Source of the DNA: Paracoccaceae bacterium Fryx2
GTDB taxonomy: Bacteria; Pseudomonadota; Alphaproteobacteria; Rhodobacterales; Rhodobacteraceae
Assembly: GCA_032334235.1 (NCBI GenBank)
Contig: JAVSGI010000003.1
Span: 310,001-374,000 of the forward strand
Direction: 5' to 3'
DNA length: 64,000 nucleotides
The notes under the pieces are model-generated. The model was not told where the DNA came from and did not search any database. It saw only the letters and a program-made list of their open reading frames with translations. The first letter of the stretch is position 1. Every line of letters begins with the position of its first letter. A program made the translations under genes and the position numbers. Below, piece by piece: positions 14,964-23,161 of this stretch.

Positions 14964-16502
14964 ATGCCGACAGGACGATTGAACATGCGCCGGATACGAG
15001 ATGTTTTGCGATTGAAGCTTGGGCAAGGCCTGAGCGAGCGGTCCATTGCCGCTTCCCTCGGTCTGAGCAAGGGGAGCGTCGGAAGCTACACCCAACGGGC
15101 GCGTCATGCCGGGCTCACGTGGCCCTTGCCGGAGGGGATCGATGACGACAGCCTTGAACTTCTTTTGTTTCCAGCCCCGCCCACGGTGCCGGACGCGGAG
15201 CGGCTTGTGCCCGACTGGGCGGAGATTGACCGCGAGTTGCGCCGCCCTGGGGTGACGCGGATGCTGCTCTGGGAAGAATACCGTGCCGCGCACCCCGGGG
15301 GTTTTGCCTATACTTGGTTTTGCACGCATTACGAGGCTTGGAAGGGTCGGGTGCGCCCGACGATGCGCCAGACACATGTGGGCGGCGAGAAGGTGTTCGT
15401 TGACTTTGCCGGCGACACCATCGACGTGATCGACCCCACGACCGGCGAAGCGCGGGCCATGAAGCTGTTCGTGGCGGCAATGGGGGCATCGAATCACACC
15501 TATGCCGAGGCGGTGGCATCGGAGGGGTTGGAAGATTGGATCCTCGCGCATATCCGGATGTTCGCCTTTCTGGGCGGCGTGCCAAAGGCGGTGGTTCCGG
15601 ACAATCTGAAGTCCGCCGTGATCAAGGCAGACCGGTTTGATCCGGGGCTGAACCGGACCTATGCCGAGATGGCGGCGCATTATGGCACCGCCGTTCTGCC
15701 CGCCCGGCCGCGCAAACCCCGGGACAAGGCGAAGGTGGAAGTGGCTGTCCAAGTGGCACAACGCTGGATTCTGGCGCGGCTGCGGAACCACCGGTTCTTC
15801 TCATTGGCCGAGTTGAACGTGGCGATCCGGCGGCTGCTGGACGAGTTGAACATGCGCGTGATGCGCGGCTATGGCGCCAGCCGCGCCGATCTGTTTGCCA
15901 CTTTGGATCGGCCCAATCTTCAGCCCCTACCGCCCGAACCTTATGTCTTCGCCCGCTGGAAGCGCGCCCGCGTGGCACCCGACTATCACGTTGAGGTCGA
16001 CAGCTCATGGTATTCCGTGCCCTTCGCGCTGATCAAACAAGAGGTCGATGTTCGCACAAGCGGCCAGACGGTCGAGATATTCCATCGTGGTCAGAGGGTT
16101 GCGAGCCACGTGCGCACCCCGGGGCGGCGCAGCCATGTCACCGTGGCCGACCATATGCCATCGGCCCATCGTCGCTTTGCCGAATGGACCCCGGCCAGAA
16201 TGCTGGCGCAGGCAACCAAGACCGGCCCCGCCGTCGCCGCCTTTTGCGAGATGGTGATGGCTGACCGCCCCCATCCTGAACAGGGGTTCCGCACCTGCCT
16301 GGGTGTGCTGGCCTTGGTCAAAACCTATGGGCCGGAGCGCGTTGATGCGGCCTGCCAGCGGGGTGTGACCATCCGGGCCCGCACCGTCACCTCCATTCGT
16401 TCGATCCTCAAGACCGGCCTCGATCGCGCCTTCCTGGAAGGCTCCGAAGAGGTCGCCCCCCTCCAGCACGCCAACATTCGTGGCGGCAGCTATTACCATT
16501 GA
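14964..16502 (+). CDS. istA: IS21-family transposase IstA (512 aa)
   Basis: DDE recombinase that cuts and joins the IS ends. The N-terminal 60 residues are a helix-turn-helix (IRDVLRLKLGQGLSERSIAA). The catalytic core shows FVDFAGDT (first Asp, about residue 150), VVPDNLKSAV (second Asp) and a Glu in DKAKVEVAVQ. A C-terminal beta-rich region is usual for the family. The ATG at 14964 follows GGGG; a TTG directly before it could also start. The length is normal for IstA and no damage is visible, so it is probably active. It acts with IstB, encoded 12 bases downstream. Confidence 0.92.
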   Translation: MPTGRLNMRRIRDVLRLKLGQGLSERSIAASLGLSKGSVGSYTQRARHAGLTWPLPEGIDDDSLELLLFPAPPTVPDAERLVPDWAEIDRELRRPGVTRMLLWEEYRAAHPGGFAYTWFCTHYEAWKGRVRPTMRQTHVGGEKVFVDFAGDTIDVIDPTTGEARAMKLFVAAMGASNHTYAEAVASEGLEDWILAHIRMFAFLGGVPKAVVPDNLKSAVIKADRFDPGLNRTYAEMAAHYGTAVLPARPRKPRDKAKVEVAVQVAQRWILARLRNHRFFSLAELNVAIRRLLDELNMRVMRGYGASRADLFATLDRPNLQPLPPEPYVFARWKRARVAPDYHVEVDSSWYSVPFALIKQEVDVRTSGQTVEIFHRGQRVASHVRTPGRRSHVTVADHMPSAHRRFAEWTPARMLAQATKTGPAVAAFCEMVMADRPHPEQGFRTCLGVLALVKTYGPERVDAACQRGVTIRARTVTSIRSILKTGLDRAFLEGSEEVAPLQHANIRGGSYYH

Positions 16503-16514
16503 GAAAGGACTAAA

Positions 16515-17276
16515 ATGCTGACCCATCCCACCCACGACCGACTGTTGGCGCTCGGCCTGACCGGCATTGCATCGGCGCTCGAAGAACAACGCAGGTCAAC
16601 CGCCTTCGACGCCCTCTCGTTCGAAGAGCGTCTCGGCCTGCTGGTCGACCGCGAGGCTGCAGAGCGCGACACCAAGAAACTGGCCTCCCGGCTCAAGTTT
16701 GCGGCTCTGCGCCAAGATGCCAGCGTCGAGGATCTGGACCTGCGCAGCCCACGTGGTCTTGACCGCAGTGTCATGGCGCATCTTGCCGATGGCGGCTGGA
16801 TCGCCCGGCACGAGAACCTGCTGATAACCGGGCCGACCGGTTTGGGCAAAAGCTGGATCGCCTGCGCCCTTGGCCACAAGGCGTGCCGGGATGGGCGGCC
16901 CGTCCTCTATCAACGTGCGCCGCGCATGTTCGAGGCCCTTGCTCTGGCCCGTGGCGATGGCCGCCATGAACGCATCCTCAAAACCATCGCCCGCATGGAT
17001 GTGCTGATCATTGACGATTGGGGCCTCGCCGTCCTCACCGCCCCGGAGCGCCGTGACCTGCTGGAAATCCTCGAAGACCGCCACGGCCGCGCTTCCACCA
17101 TCGTCACAAGCCAACTCCCCGTTGACCAGTGGCACGAAGCCATCGGCGACCCAACGCTCGCAGATGCCATCCTCGACCGCCTCGTTCACAACGCACACCG
17201 CCTCACCCTCTCAGGTGAAAGCCTGCGCAGGCGCTCCGCCGTCACAAAAAAGCTTGACCAAATCGTTCAAGCCTGA
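16515..17276 (+). CDS. istB: IS21-family helper ATPase IstB (253 aa)
   Basis: AAA+ ATPase related to DnaC that stimulates IstA and helps choose targets. Walker A is GPTGLGKSW (about residues 103-111), Walker B is VLIIDDWG (about 162-169), and the sensor region TIVTSQLPVDQWHEAIGDP is typical. AAAGGA lies just before the ATG. The reading frame is complete and the length is normal. Confidence 0.92.
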   Translation: MLTHPTHDRLLALGLTGIASALEEQRRSTAFDALSFEERLGLLVDREAAERDTKKLASRLKFAALRQDASVEDLDLRSPRGLDRSVMAHLADGGWIARHENLLITGPTGLGKSWIACALGHKACRDGRPVLYQRAPRMFEALALARGDGRHERILKTIARMDVLIIDDWGLAVLTAPERRDLLEILEDRHGRASTIVTSQLPVDQWHEAIGDPTLADAILDRLVHNAHRLTLSGESLRRRSAVTKKLDQIVQA

Positions 17277-17400
17277 CTCCATGAAAGCGTCGGCCAGCCT
17301 GCCCACGATCCCGTGAAATGACTGCCCAGAATGGCGCGAAACGCGTGCCCACGATCGCGCGAAATCAGCGCCCATTCTCCGCGAAATCCGCAAGAGATTT

Positions 17401-18330
17401 GAAGGCGGCAAGGATTATGCCTCTTGAGGCATATCATTCCAGTCTGTTGCCAAAGCACGGACATTTGCTCTGTGGCAATGGTCGGTCCGATCGTCCGGAC
17501 CCGCGCAACGCCGTTGCTGGCATCGGCGAGGACCGTTGCTGCCGTTATCCGCCGCAAGGCGACGGGGGTTGCAGGGCGATCGGCGTCGCCGTGCAGCGTC
17601 GGGATCGGCCACCAAAGGGATGTTGGGTTCTGCAACATCCCTCGCAATCTGCCCACCGGACCGGTTAATGGTCTCCCCTGCCCGCGCCCGATGGGCAGCG
17701 ACGATCAGATCGTCATATGTGGCTTTGACGTCGTTCAGTCGCGGGGAGTTTGGGAGCGGAACCAGCGGCGTTGGCATCGCGAAGCTGTCTGGCTTCGTGG
17801 ATCTGATCACGGCGCAGGCCGATGTCGGCCGCAGTCGCAATCGGGTTGGTGTCGCCAACGCGATTCTGGCCTCCGTCAAGTACCCTCACTGCTTCGCCCG
17901 CGCATGCGCGGCGTCGTAGCTGTTGGCCAGACGCCGCTTGGCTGCGGCCTTGGCGTCGTTCAGTCGCAGGGATCGGAACCATCAGCGTTGGCATCGCGAA
18001 GCTGTCTGACTTCGTGGATCTGATCGCGGCGAAGGCCGATGTCGGCGGCTGTGGTGATGTTGTGTTTGTCAACACCACGTTCCCACCCGCGTTTAGCCAC
18101 CTCGCCGCGCGCCTGCGCCGCATCATATTCGTCGGCCAGACGCGGCTTGGCTGCGGCCTCGATTTCGAGCGCATGGGCTTGCGCCCAATGGGCCGCGGCG
18201 ACACGATCATTACAAATGACATGGGGGGCGTTCAGCCAATGGCAGTGGCGGGCGAAAAGCTGTTGGAATCGTCAACAGCTTTTGTCGGGCCGCGTTGCCC
18301 GCTGAATGCCACCTCGCCCCATGCCTGCGC
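17401..18330 (-). pseudogene. Decayed tandem copies of a phage/plasmid protein gene
   Basis: On the minus strand, broken frames give fragments such as AADIGLRRDQIHEVRQLRDA, RLADEYDAAQARGEVAKRG and AHALEIEAAAK, which I recall from a phage- and plasmid-borne protein of unknown function. The same fragments recur: the AADIGLRRDQIHE segment maps to 17768-17830 and again to 17985-18050, and the LADEYDAAQA segment to about 17890-17925, 18110-18150 and (weaker) 18317-18345. Stops and frame changes separate the copies. This looks like tandem duplication followed by decay. The IS21 element is inserted at its far end. No intact gene is supported here. Confidence 0.55.
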
Positions 18331-18582
18331 CGCGTCATACTCGTCCGCCTGCCAGTCGCCGGCCAAACATGACGCCCAAGTTCAGGCAGGGAGCTCCGTT
18401 GTGACCCACAACGCAGCTTGTCTTCGCTGAGGTCCAGTCATGTGGGTGTTCCGGGCCGAAACACCCGCCGCCGAGTTGCAGGTCCCGATGCCGCAGCATC
18501 AAGCTCTGCCGTCGCGAACCTCGTTCCCGATCAGAACGAGGTTCGTCCAAGGATTCCGATCCGGCCACTGGCATCCCCGAGC

Positions 18583-19284
18583 CTATCCAGCGTTTCGCAG
18601 ATCCGGTACGAACACCCGCTTTGCTCCGCCGCGCTGCGCTGAGGGTAGTCGGATCAGCGTTGCCATGGCATCGGCAAGCTTGTTCGATACAGGTTCGCCT
18701 TCTACCTGTTGTTCGAGAAACCAGTCCAAAAGGCACTCCTTCTTTCCCTGGTTCTCAGCAGTGAGCCCGAAATGCATGATCGCGGCCTGCATCAGGTCGA
18801 GATAGGGCGTGCTGTAAAGCGATTCCGGCATCTGCACCGGCACGGCAGGCAGCACGAAATCTGGCCAGATCGCCTTGACCATGAAGCGCGGCATGCGGAT
18901 ATCGATGAACTCCCAGTCCCGCGCTGTCAGGCCCCATAACGAATACTTGCCCTCTCGCCACTGCTCGGGCCGGATGCTGGTGTGATAGCCTGAATGCAGC
19001 CCGAACCCACTGAAGTTCCCTTGGGCCCAGCTGGTGCGTTCTTCTGTGTGGCGACCCTGTGCAATCAGATCGCCGTCGCGCAGGGCGACCAGTAACTCGG
19101 TCTGACCCTCCGCCTTCCATACGACTGTCGGATCCTGCGGTGGGTTCCATTGCTCATGCGCCGGCTTGGGCTTCGGTGGTTGTTTGGCGACCTCGTTTGC
19201 GTGTCGCGCGACTGTCACGTTCTGCACATGGGACAGCGCTTCGGAATAATCCCATTGCGTACGATCAAGTGTTTTCATCGACAT
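18583..19284 (-). CDS. Hypothetical protein (233 aa)
   Basis: I do not recognise the family with confidence. The protein is soluble, tryptophan-rich, with a stretch ALRDGDLIAQGRH (about residues 82-94) like those in small alphaproteobacterial accessory proteins that pair a helix-turn-helix with a variable domain. The ATG at 19284 is chosen because GAGG lies six bases upstream; the frame is open to 19332. It lies between the decayed repeats and the GGGTGGAAC palindrome, which is about 75 bases upstream of its start and may control it. Confidence 0.55.
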   Translation of the reverse strand: MSMKTLDRTQWDYSEALSHVQNVTVARHANEVAKQPPKPKPAHEQWNPPQDPTVVWKAEGQTELLVALRDGDLIAQGRHTEERTSWAQGNFSGFGLHSGYHTSIRPEQWREGKYSLWGLTARDWEFIDIRMPRFMVKAIWPDFVLPAVPVQMPESLYSTPYLDLMQAAIMHFGLTAENQGKKECLLDWFLEQQVEGEPVSNKLADAMATLIRLPSAQRGGAKRVFVPDLRNAG

Positions 19285-19360
19285 CGGCAGCCTCGTGACT
19301 CGGATAGGGGACTTCGAACATAAGACGAACATCCATCTCGCTCAAGCCGTTTCGATCATG

Positions 19361-19381
19361 AGGGTGGAACCGTTCCACCCT
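19361..19381. promoter_or_regulatory. Perfect palindrome built on GGGTGGAAC
   Basis: AGGGTGGAAC, one central C, then GTTCCACCCT: arms of ten bases with no mismatch. The half-site equals the repeats at 12925, 13032 and 13098. It sits between the divergent gene pair starting at 19284 (minus) and 19453 (plus), so it is a good operator candidate for both. Confidence 0.55.
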
Positions 19382-19452
19382 TTCCGGCAGGGCGAGGGTT
19401 GACCCGTTCCGAGGTCGCGCCGGGCGGCGAAATCCTGCACCGATGGGCCATG

Positions 19453-19674
19453 ATGTTTGATCCCAGCCCCCTCCGCCGCCCCAATCCCCTACCACCCGAC
19501 CAGATGACCGCCGCCGAGCGCCGCGCCGAACTCTGCGGGCTGCTGGCGCTCGGCCTGCGCCGTTTGCATATCCGAGACGCGGCCCAACTCTCTGACGCAA
19601 ATGGAGAAAGTTCGCTACACTGTCCGCCCGACCAATGGCCTCGTGCAACTCCAACTCACCGGAGACACGCATGA
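19453..19674 (+). CDS. Small protein preceding recombinase module (73 aa)
   Basis: Short protein with MTAAERRAELCGLLALGLRR in its first half and ESSLHCPPDQW near the end. I recall this pattern in small open frames directly before DUF2924/recombinase genes in alphaproteobacteria. Function is unknown. The ATG at 19450 is in frame too. The stop overlaps the DUF2924 start (ATGA, 19671-19674). Confidence 0.6.
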   Translation: MFDPSPLRRPNPLPPDQMTAAERRAELCGLLALGLRRLHIRDAAQLSDANGESSLHCPPDQWPRATPTHRRHA

Positions 19675-20117
19675 CCAATCCCATCCCCGCGCGCCTGGCC
19701 GCGCTGAAGACCACCCCAACGCCGGGCCTGAAACAGCAATGGCGCGACTTGTTCGCCACCGAGCCGCCACCGTTCAATCGCAGGTATCTCGAAAGCCGAC
19801 TGGCCTACCGCATCCAGGAACTGACCTACGGCGGGCTCAAGCCCGAGACGATCCGGCGGCTGGAAATGCTTGGGGAACAGCTGGATGGCGGCAATGTCGT
19901 CACTCGCCGCATCCGCAGCAACCTGAAGCCCATGGCCGGAACCCGGCTGATCCGGGAATACCAAGGCATCGAGCAGGTCGTGACCGTATTGCGGGACGGC
20001 TTCGAATGGCAGGGGCGGCCCTACCGCTCGCTGTCGGCCATCGCGCGCGCCATCACCGGCACCCGCTGGAACGGCTGGGTGTTCTTCGGCCTCAAGAGCA
20101 ACAGGGGGATGGCATGA
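19671..20117 (+). CDS. DUF2924 domain protein (148 aa)
   Basis: Matches the DUF2924 pattern: LKQQWRDLFATEPPPFNRRYLESRLAYR split over residues 20-47, then GTRLIREYQG (about 90) and FEWQGRPYRSLSAIARAITG with WNGWVFFGL at the end. Proteins of this family sit beside large serine recombinases in prophages and islands and may assist recombination or regulate it. GGAG precedes the ATG. ATGA overlaps join it to the genes on both sides. Confidence 0.82.
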   Translation: MTNPIPARLAALKTTPTPGLKQQWRDLFATEPPPFNRRYLESRLAYRIQELTYGGLKPETIRRLEMLGEQLDGGNVVTRRIRSNLKPMAGTRLIREYQGIEQVVTVLRDGFEWQGRPYRSLSAIARAITGTRWNGWVFFGLKSNRGMA

Positions 20118-21436
20118 GCAAACCCGCACAACCGGACAAGCTGATCCGGAAACTGCGCTGCGCCATCTACACCCGGAAATCCTCCGAGGAAGGTCTGGAG
20201 CAGGAATTCAACAGCCTGCATGCCCAGCGCGAGGCCTGCGAAGCTTACATCGCCAGCCAGCGGTCCGAGGGTTGGGTGCTGGTGCGCGACCAGTACGACG
20301 ACGGCGGCGTCTCGGGCGGCACGCTGGAACGCCCGGGCCTGAAACGGCTGCTCGCCGACATCGAAGACGGGCTGGTCGATGTGGTCGCCGTCTACAAGAT
20401 CGACCGGCTGTCGCGCTCGCTGATGGATTTCTCCAAGCTGGTCGAGGTGTTCGACCGCAATGGTGTGACCTTCGTTTCCGTGACCCAGTCGTTCAATACC
20501 ACCACGTCCATGGGGCGGCTGACACTGAACATACTTCTGTCTTTCGCCCAGTTCGAACGCGAGGTGACGTCCGAACGCATCCGCGACAAGGTCCGCGCCA
20601 GCCGGATGAAGGGGATGTGGATGGGTGGTTGCCCACCGCTAGGATATGTCGTGAGAGACCGGAAACTGGTGGAAAACCCCGCCGATGCCGCGCACGTCCG
20701 CTGGGTCTTCGCCCGCTTCATCGAGATCGGCTCGGGCACCGAACTGGCGCGCGAACTGGCCGGGCGCGGGGTTACCACCGCTCGCGGCCACCGCATCGAC
20801 AAGAAGTTCATCTACCGGATGCTGAACAACCGGGTCTACATCGGCGAGGCCGTGCACAAGGGCACCAGCTATCCCGGCGAACACGCGGCGATCATCGACC
20901 GCGCGACATGGGACAAGGTGCACAGCATCCTGACCGAAAGCCCGCGCAAGCGCGCTGCCCGCACCCGGGCCGACACGCCCGCGCTGCTGAAGGGGCTGGT
21001 CTACGGCCCGGACGGCGCGGCCTTCTCGCCAACCCACACCCGCAAGGGCAGCAGGCTCTACCGCTACTACGTCAGCCAGACGGTGCTGAAGCACGGTGCC
21101 GGATCGTGTCCCATCGGTCGCGTCCCTGCAAGCGAGATTGAGGCGGCAGTCATTGACCAGTTGCGCGCCGTGTTCCGCCAGCCGGAGATCATCGCGGGCA
21201 CATGGAAGGCGGCGCGGGTGCAGGACGGTGGAATCACCGATGTCGAAACCCGTGAAGCCCTGACCCGCCTCGACCCGCTATGGGATGAGTTGTTCCCCGC
21301 CGAACAGGCCCGTATCGTGGCGCTGCTGGTCGAGCGGGTCGACATCGGCACCGAGGGAATGAACGTCCGGCTGCGAATGGACGGGCTGGCCGGGCTGGCG
21401 CGCGAAATGATCCCCGATGTTGGAGAGGCTGCATGA
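20114..21436 (+). CDS. Large serine recombinase (440 aa)
   Basis: Site-specific recombinase that can integrate and excise the element. The N-terminal resolvase domain has YTRKSS with the likely nucleophile Ser23, a KIDRLSRS motif (about residues 94-101) and FAQFEREVTSERIRDK (about 142-157). The recombinase domain follows (GMWMGGCPPLGY, then TELARELAGRGV), and a zinc-ribbon-like part is weak. At 440 residues it is on the short side for phage integrases of this class. The ATG at 20114 overlaps the DUF2924 stop, and its stop overlaps the next start. No tyrosine integrase is present, so this is the best integrase candidate for the element. Confidence 0.88.
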   Translation: MSKPAQPDKLIRKLRCAIYTRKSSEEGLEQEFNSLHAQREACEAYIASQRSEGWVLVRDQYDDGGVSGGTLERPGLKRLLADIEDGLVDVVAVYKIDRLSRSLMDFSKLVEVFDRNGVTFVSVTQSFNTTTSMGRLTLNILLSFAQFEREVTSERIRDKVRASRMKGMWMGGCPPLGYVVRDRKLVENPADAAHVRWVFARFIEIGSGTELARELAGRGVTTARGHRIDKKFIYRMLNNRVYIGEAVHKGTSYPGEHAAIIDRATWDKVHSILTESPRKRAARTRADTPALLKGLVYGPDGAAFSPTHTRKGSRLYRYYVSQTVLKHGAGSCPIGRVPASEIEAAVIDQLRAVFRQPEIIAGTWKAARVQDGGITDVETREALTRLDPLWDELFPAEQARIVALLVERVDIGTEGMNVRLRMDGLAGLAREMIPDVGEAA

Positions 21437-21840
21437 CCCGCGCGAAGGCAATCCCCGAGACCATCACCATCCACGTCCCGTTCCGCATCGTGAAGCGCGG
21501 CGGGCGCAAGGAGATGATCCTGCCGCCCGGCGCACGTGAGCCCCGCCAGACCGACGATACGCTTGTCAAGGCTCTGGCGCGGGCGTTTCGGTGGAAGCGA
21601 ATGTTGGACTCGGGCGAGTATGCAACGATCGCCGAGTTGGCCCAGCGCGAGCGGATCGCGGCACCGTTTCTGACGCGGACAATGCGGCTTGCACAGCTGG
21701 CACCGGATCTGGTCGAGGCGATTCTGGACGGTCGACAGCCACGAGGGCTCACGCTGGAGGCGCTGCGTAGCCCGCTGCCATCTGACTGGGCAGGGCAGAG
21801 ACAGGCCTTGGTCGCTTCCGAACCCCAGCGCGAAGGATAA
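21433..21840 (+). CDS. Small recombinase-associated protein, HTH-like (135 aa)
   Basis: Starts within the stop of the recombinase (ATGA at 21433-21436). The middle (LVKALARAFRWKRMLDSGEY, then TIAELAQRERIAAPFLTRTM, about residues 45-84) looks like a helix-turn-helix reading like a KorB/ParB-type DNA-binding segment. I recall the same gene order (DUF2924, recombinase, this protein) in many alphaproteobacterial islands. It may act as a directionality or accessory factor, which is inference. Confidence 0.65.
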   Translation: MTRAKAIPETITIHVPFRIVKRGGRKEMILPPGAREPRQTDDTLVKALARAFRWKRMLDSGEYATIAELAQRERIAAPFLTRTMRLAQLAPDLVEAILDGRQPRGLTLEALRSPLPSDWAGQRQALVASEPQREG

Positions 21841-22235
21841 CCCGGGCTCATCGCAGCCGGTGTGTCTTGGGGCCCCACGGCCAGCTGATCCCCCATGTTC
21901 GGGGCATGCCGCGCCATCCACGCGTGGCAATCCTGCCTGCGCCGCAGGGGCATGGCACACCTGCGAAAGCCATTCGAGGCGGCCTTCGAGCATCTCCGAA
22001 AGATGTAATGTCGCATTGCTGTTCGACGCCAGTCGTGCGCTCGATGCGAATGGTTTTGCAAACGCCATCATTCCGGGCAAGGAGGATTTTCTTTGTTTTC
22101 CAGTGCGTTGTTGCTCTGAACCGGAATGGGCGCGGTTAACAGGTCCGGAGAATATCGGCCCGGAGAGAACACTTTCGGGCCTCGCGCCACCGACCCCGGT
22201 TAACAGCCCCTCCCGCATAACCCTCGAAAACAACG
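21841..22235. other. Gene-free stretch at the probable element boundary
   Basis: About 395 bases after the last recombinase-module gene. I find no convincing open frame and no strong repeat. GGTTAACAG-like words occur twice (2213x and 2219x, GTTAAC). Because the terminator of the tRNA-Ser gene begins at 22236 and is intact, the right end of the accessory region must lie here or further left. Confidence 0.4.
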
Positions 22236-22258
22236 GAAAAATCCGGCCTCAGCCGGAT
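22236..22258 (-). terminator. Terminator of tRNA-Ser
   Basis: On the minus strand ATCCGGC, loop TGAG, GCCGGAT, then TTTT. It lies 27 bases after the CCA end of the tRNA gene. Confidence 0.7.
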
Positions 22259-22284
22259 CGGGAGAAACTTTCCTCAAGGGCAAC

Positions 22285-22374
22285 TGGCGGACAGAGAGGG
22301 ATTCGAACCCTCGAGACGGTTCCCCGCCTACACACTTTCCAGGCGTGCGCCTTCGACCACTCGGCCACCTGTCC
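22285..22374 (-). tRNA. tRNA-Ser (GGA anticodon)
   Basis: The minus strand from 22374 gives GGACAGGTGGCCGAGTGGTC, a GGA anticodon in the loop CTGGAAAG, a long variable arm, GGTTCGAATCC in the T arm, an acceptor stem closing GGACAG with CTGTCC, and an encoded CCA. The length and long variable arm are right for serine tRNA. It lies between the accessory region and core genes. Confidence 0.93.
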
Positions 22375-22441
22375 GTGGACGGGTGTTTAGCCTGCAAGGC
22401 GGGGCGGTTGCAAGGGGGGCGCGTGGGGAAATCGGCGGGGG

Positions 22442-23161
22442 TCAGTCGATGAGGGTCAGGGTGACGCGGCGGTTCTGGCGGCCCTTCTTCTCGATGCGGC
22501 CGATCTCGACCCGGCCGATCTCGCCGGTGCGGGCGACGTGGGTGCCACCGCAGGGTTGCAGGTCGACCTGGCCCGTCCCCTGCCCGATCCGCACCAGCCG
22601 CACGCGGCCCTGGCCGACAGGCGGCATCACCGACAGGGTCTTGACCAGCCCGGGGTTCGCCTGCAGGTCGGCATCGGTGATCCAGTCCTCGGTCACCGCC
22701 AGATCGCGGTCGATCAGCGCGGCGAGGGCGGCGTTCAGCGCGGCGATGTCGGCGGGCGGCTCGGGCATGTCGAAATCCAGCCGACCGCGCCCGGCGCCGA
22801 TCTGGCCGCCGGTCACCGGCAGCGGGATCACCACCGACAGCAGGTGCAGCGCGGTGTGGACGCGCATGTGGCGATGCCTGCGGTCCCAGTCCAGCACCTG
22901 CCGCACCAGCGATCCGACCGGCGGCATCGGCACCGGCTCGGCCGGCACCAGCGCGACCCGGCCGCCTTCGGCCTTCACCGCCGTGGCAATGGCGATGCGG
23001 CCGCCGTCCCAGGCCAGCGTGCCGCTGTCGCCGGGCTGGCCGCCGCCGGTGGGGTAGAACAGCGTCGAGTCGAGCACGATGCCGCCCTCGGCGGTGTGGC
23101 CGGACACGCGGGCCTCGGCCTCGCGCAGATACGGGTCGTCACGGAACAGGAGGCGGGTCAT
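22442..23161 (-). CDS. alaX: Alanyl-tRNA editing protein AlaX (239 aa)
   Basis: Free-standing editing enzyme that hydrolyses mischarged Ser- or Gly-tRNA(Ala). It shows the two zinc-binding motifs: HTALHLL (about residues 101-107) and CGGTH (about 204-208), and the N-terminal GGGQPGDSG characteristic of the AlaRS second domain. There is no AlaRS catalytic domain. The start overlaps the stop of the MscS gene (ATGA, 23158-23161), so it is the last gene of the cysK-mscS-alaX run. Length fits AlaX-M proteins. Confidence 0.88.
   Translation of the reverse strand: MTRLLFRDDPYLREAEARVSGHTAEGGIVLDSTLFYPTGGGQPGDSGTLAWDGGRIAIATAVKAEGGRVALVPAEPVPMPPVGSLVRQVLDWDRRHRHMRVHTALHLLSVVIPLPVTGGQIGAGRGRLDFDMPEPPADIAALNAALAALIDRDLAVTEDWITDADLQANPGLVKTLSVMPPVGQGRVRLVRIGQGTGQVDLQPCGGTHVARTGEIGRVEIGRIEKKGRQNRRVTLTLID

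Larger units (their letters stand above)
14815..17392 (+). mobile_element. IS21-family insertion sequence (about 2.58 kb)
   Basis: Contains istA and istB. Both ends carry several related inverted repeats: on the left GATTTCACGGGATCATGGGC and GATTTCGCGGGATCGCGGGC, and inverted counterparts on the right. The outer ends are TGCG and CGCA, fitting the TG...CA rule of this family. AGAGATT is duplicated directly outside (14808-14814 and 17393-17399), a 7-base target duplication, or 8 if one A is assigned to the flank. The intact ends and duplication point to a fairly recent insertion into non-coding or already decayed DNA. Confidence 0.88.

Noticed and set aside
22285-22374. tRNA-Ser as the attachment site of the element
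   Set aside because: The tRNA and its terminator are intact and I see no repeated tRNA 3' segment within the window; the left end of the element is outside, so this cannot be shown. Large serine recombinases also do not usually target tRNA genes.
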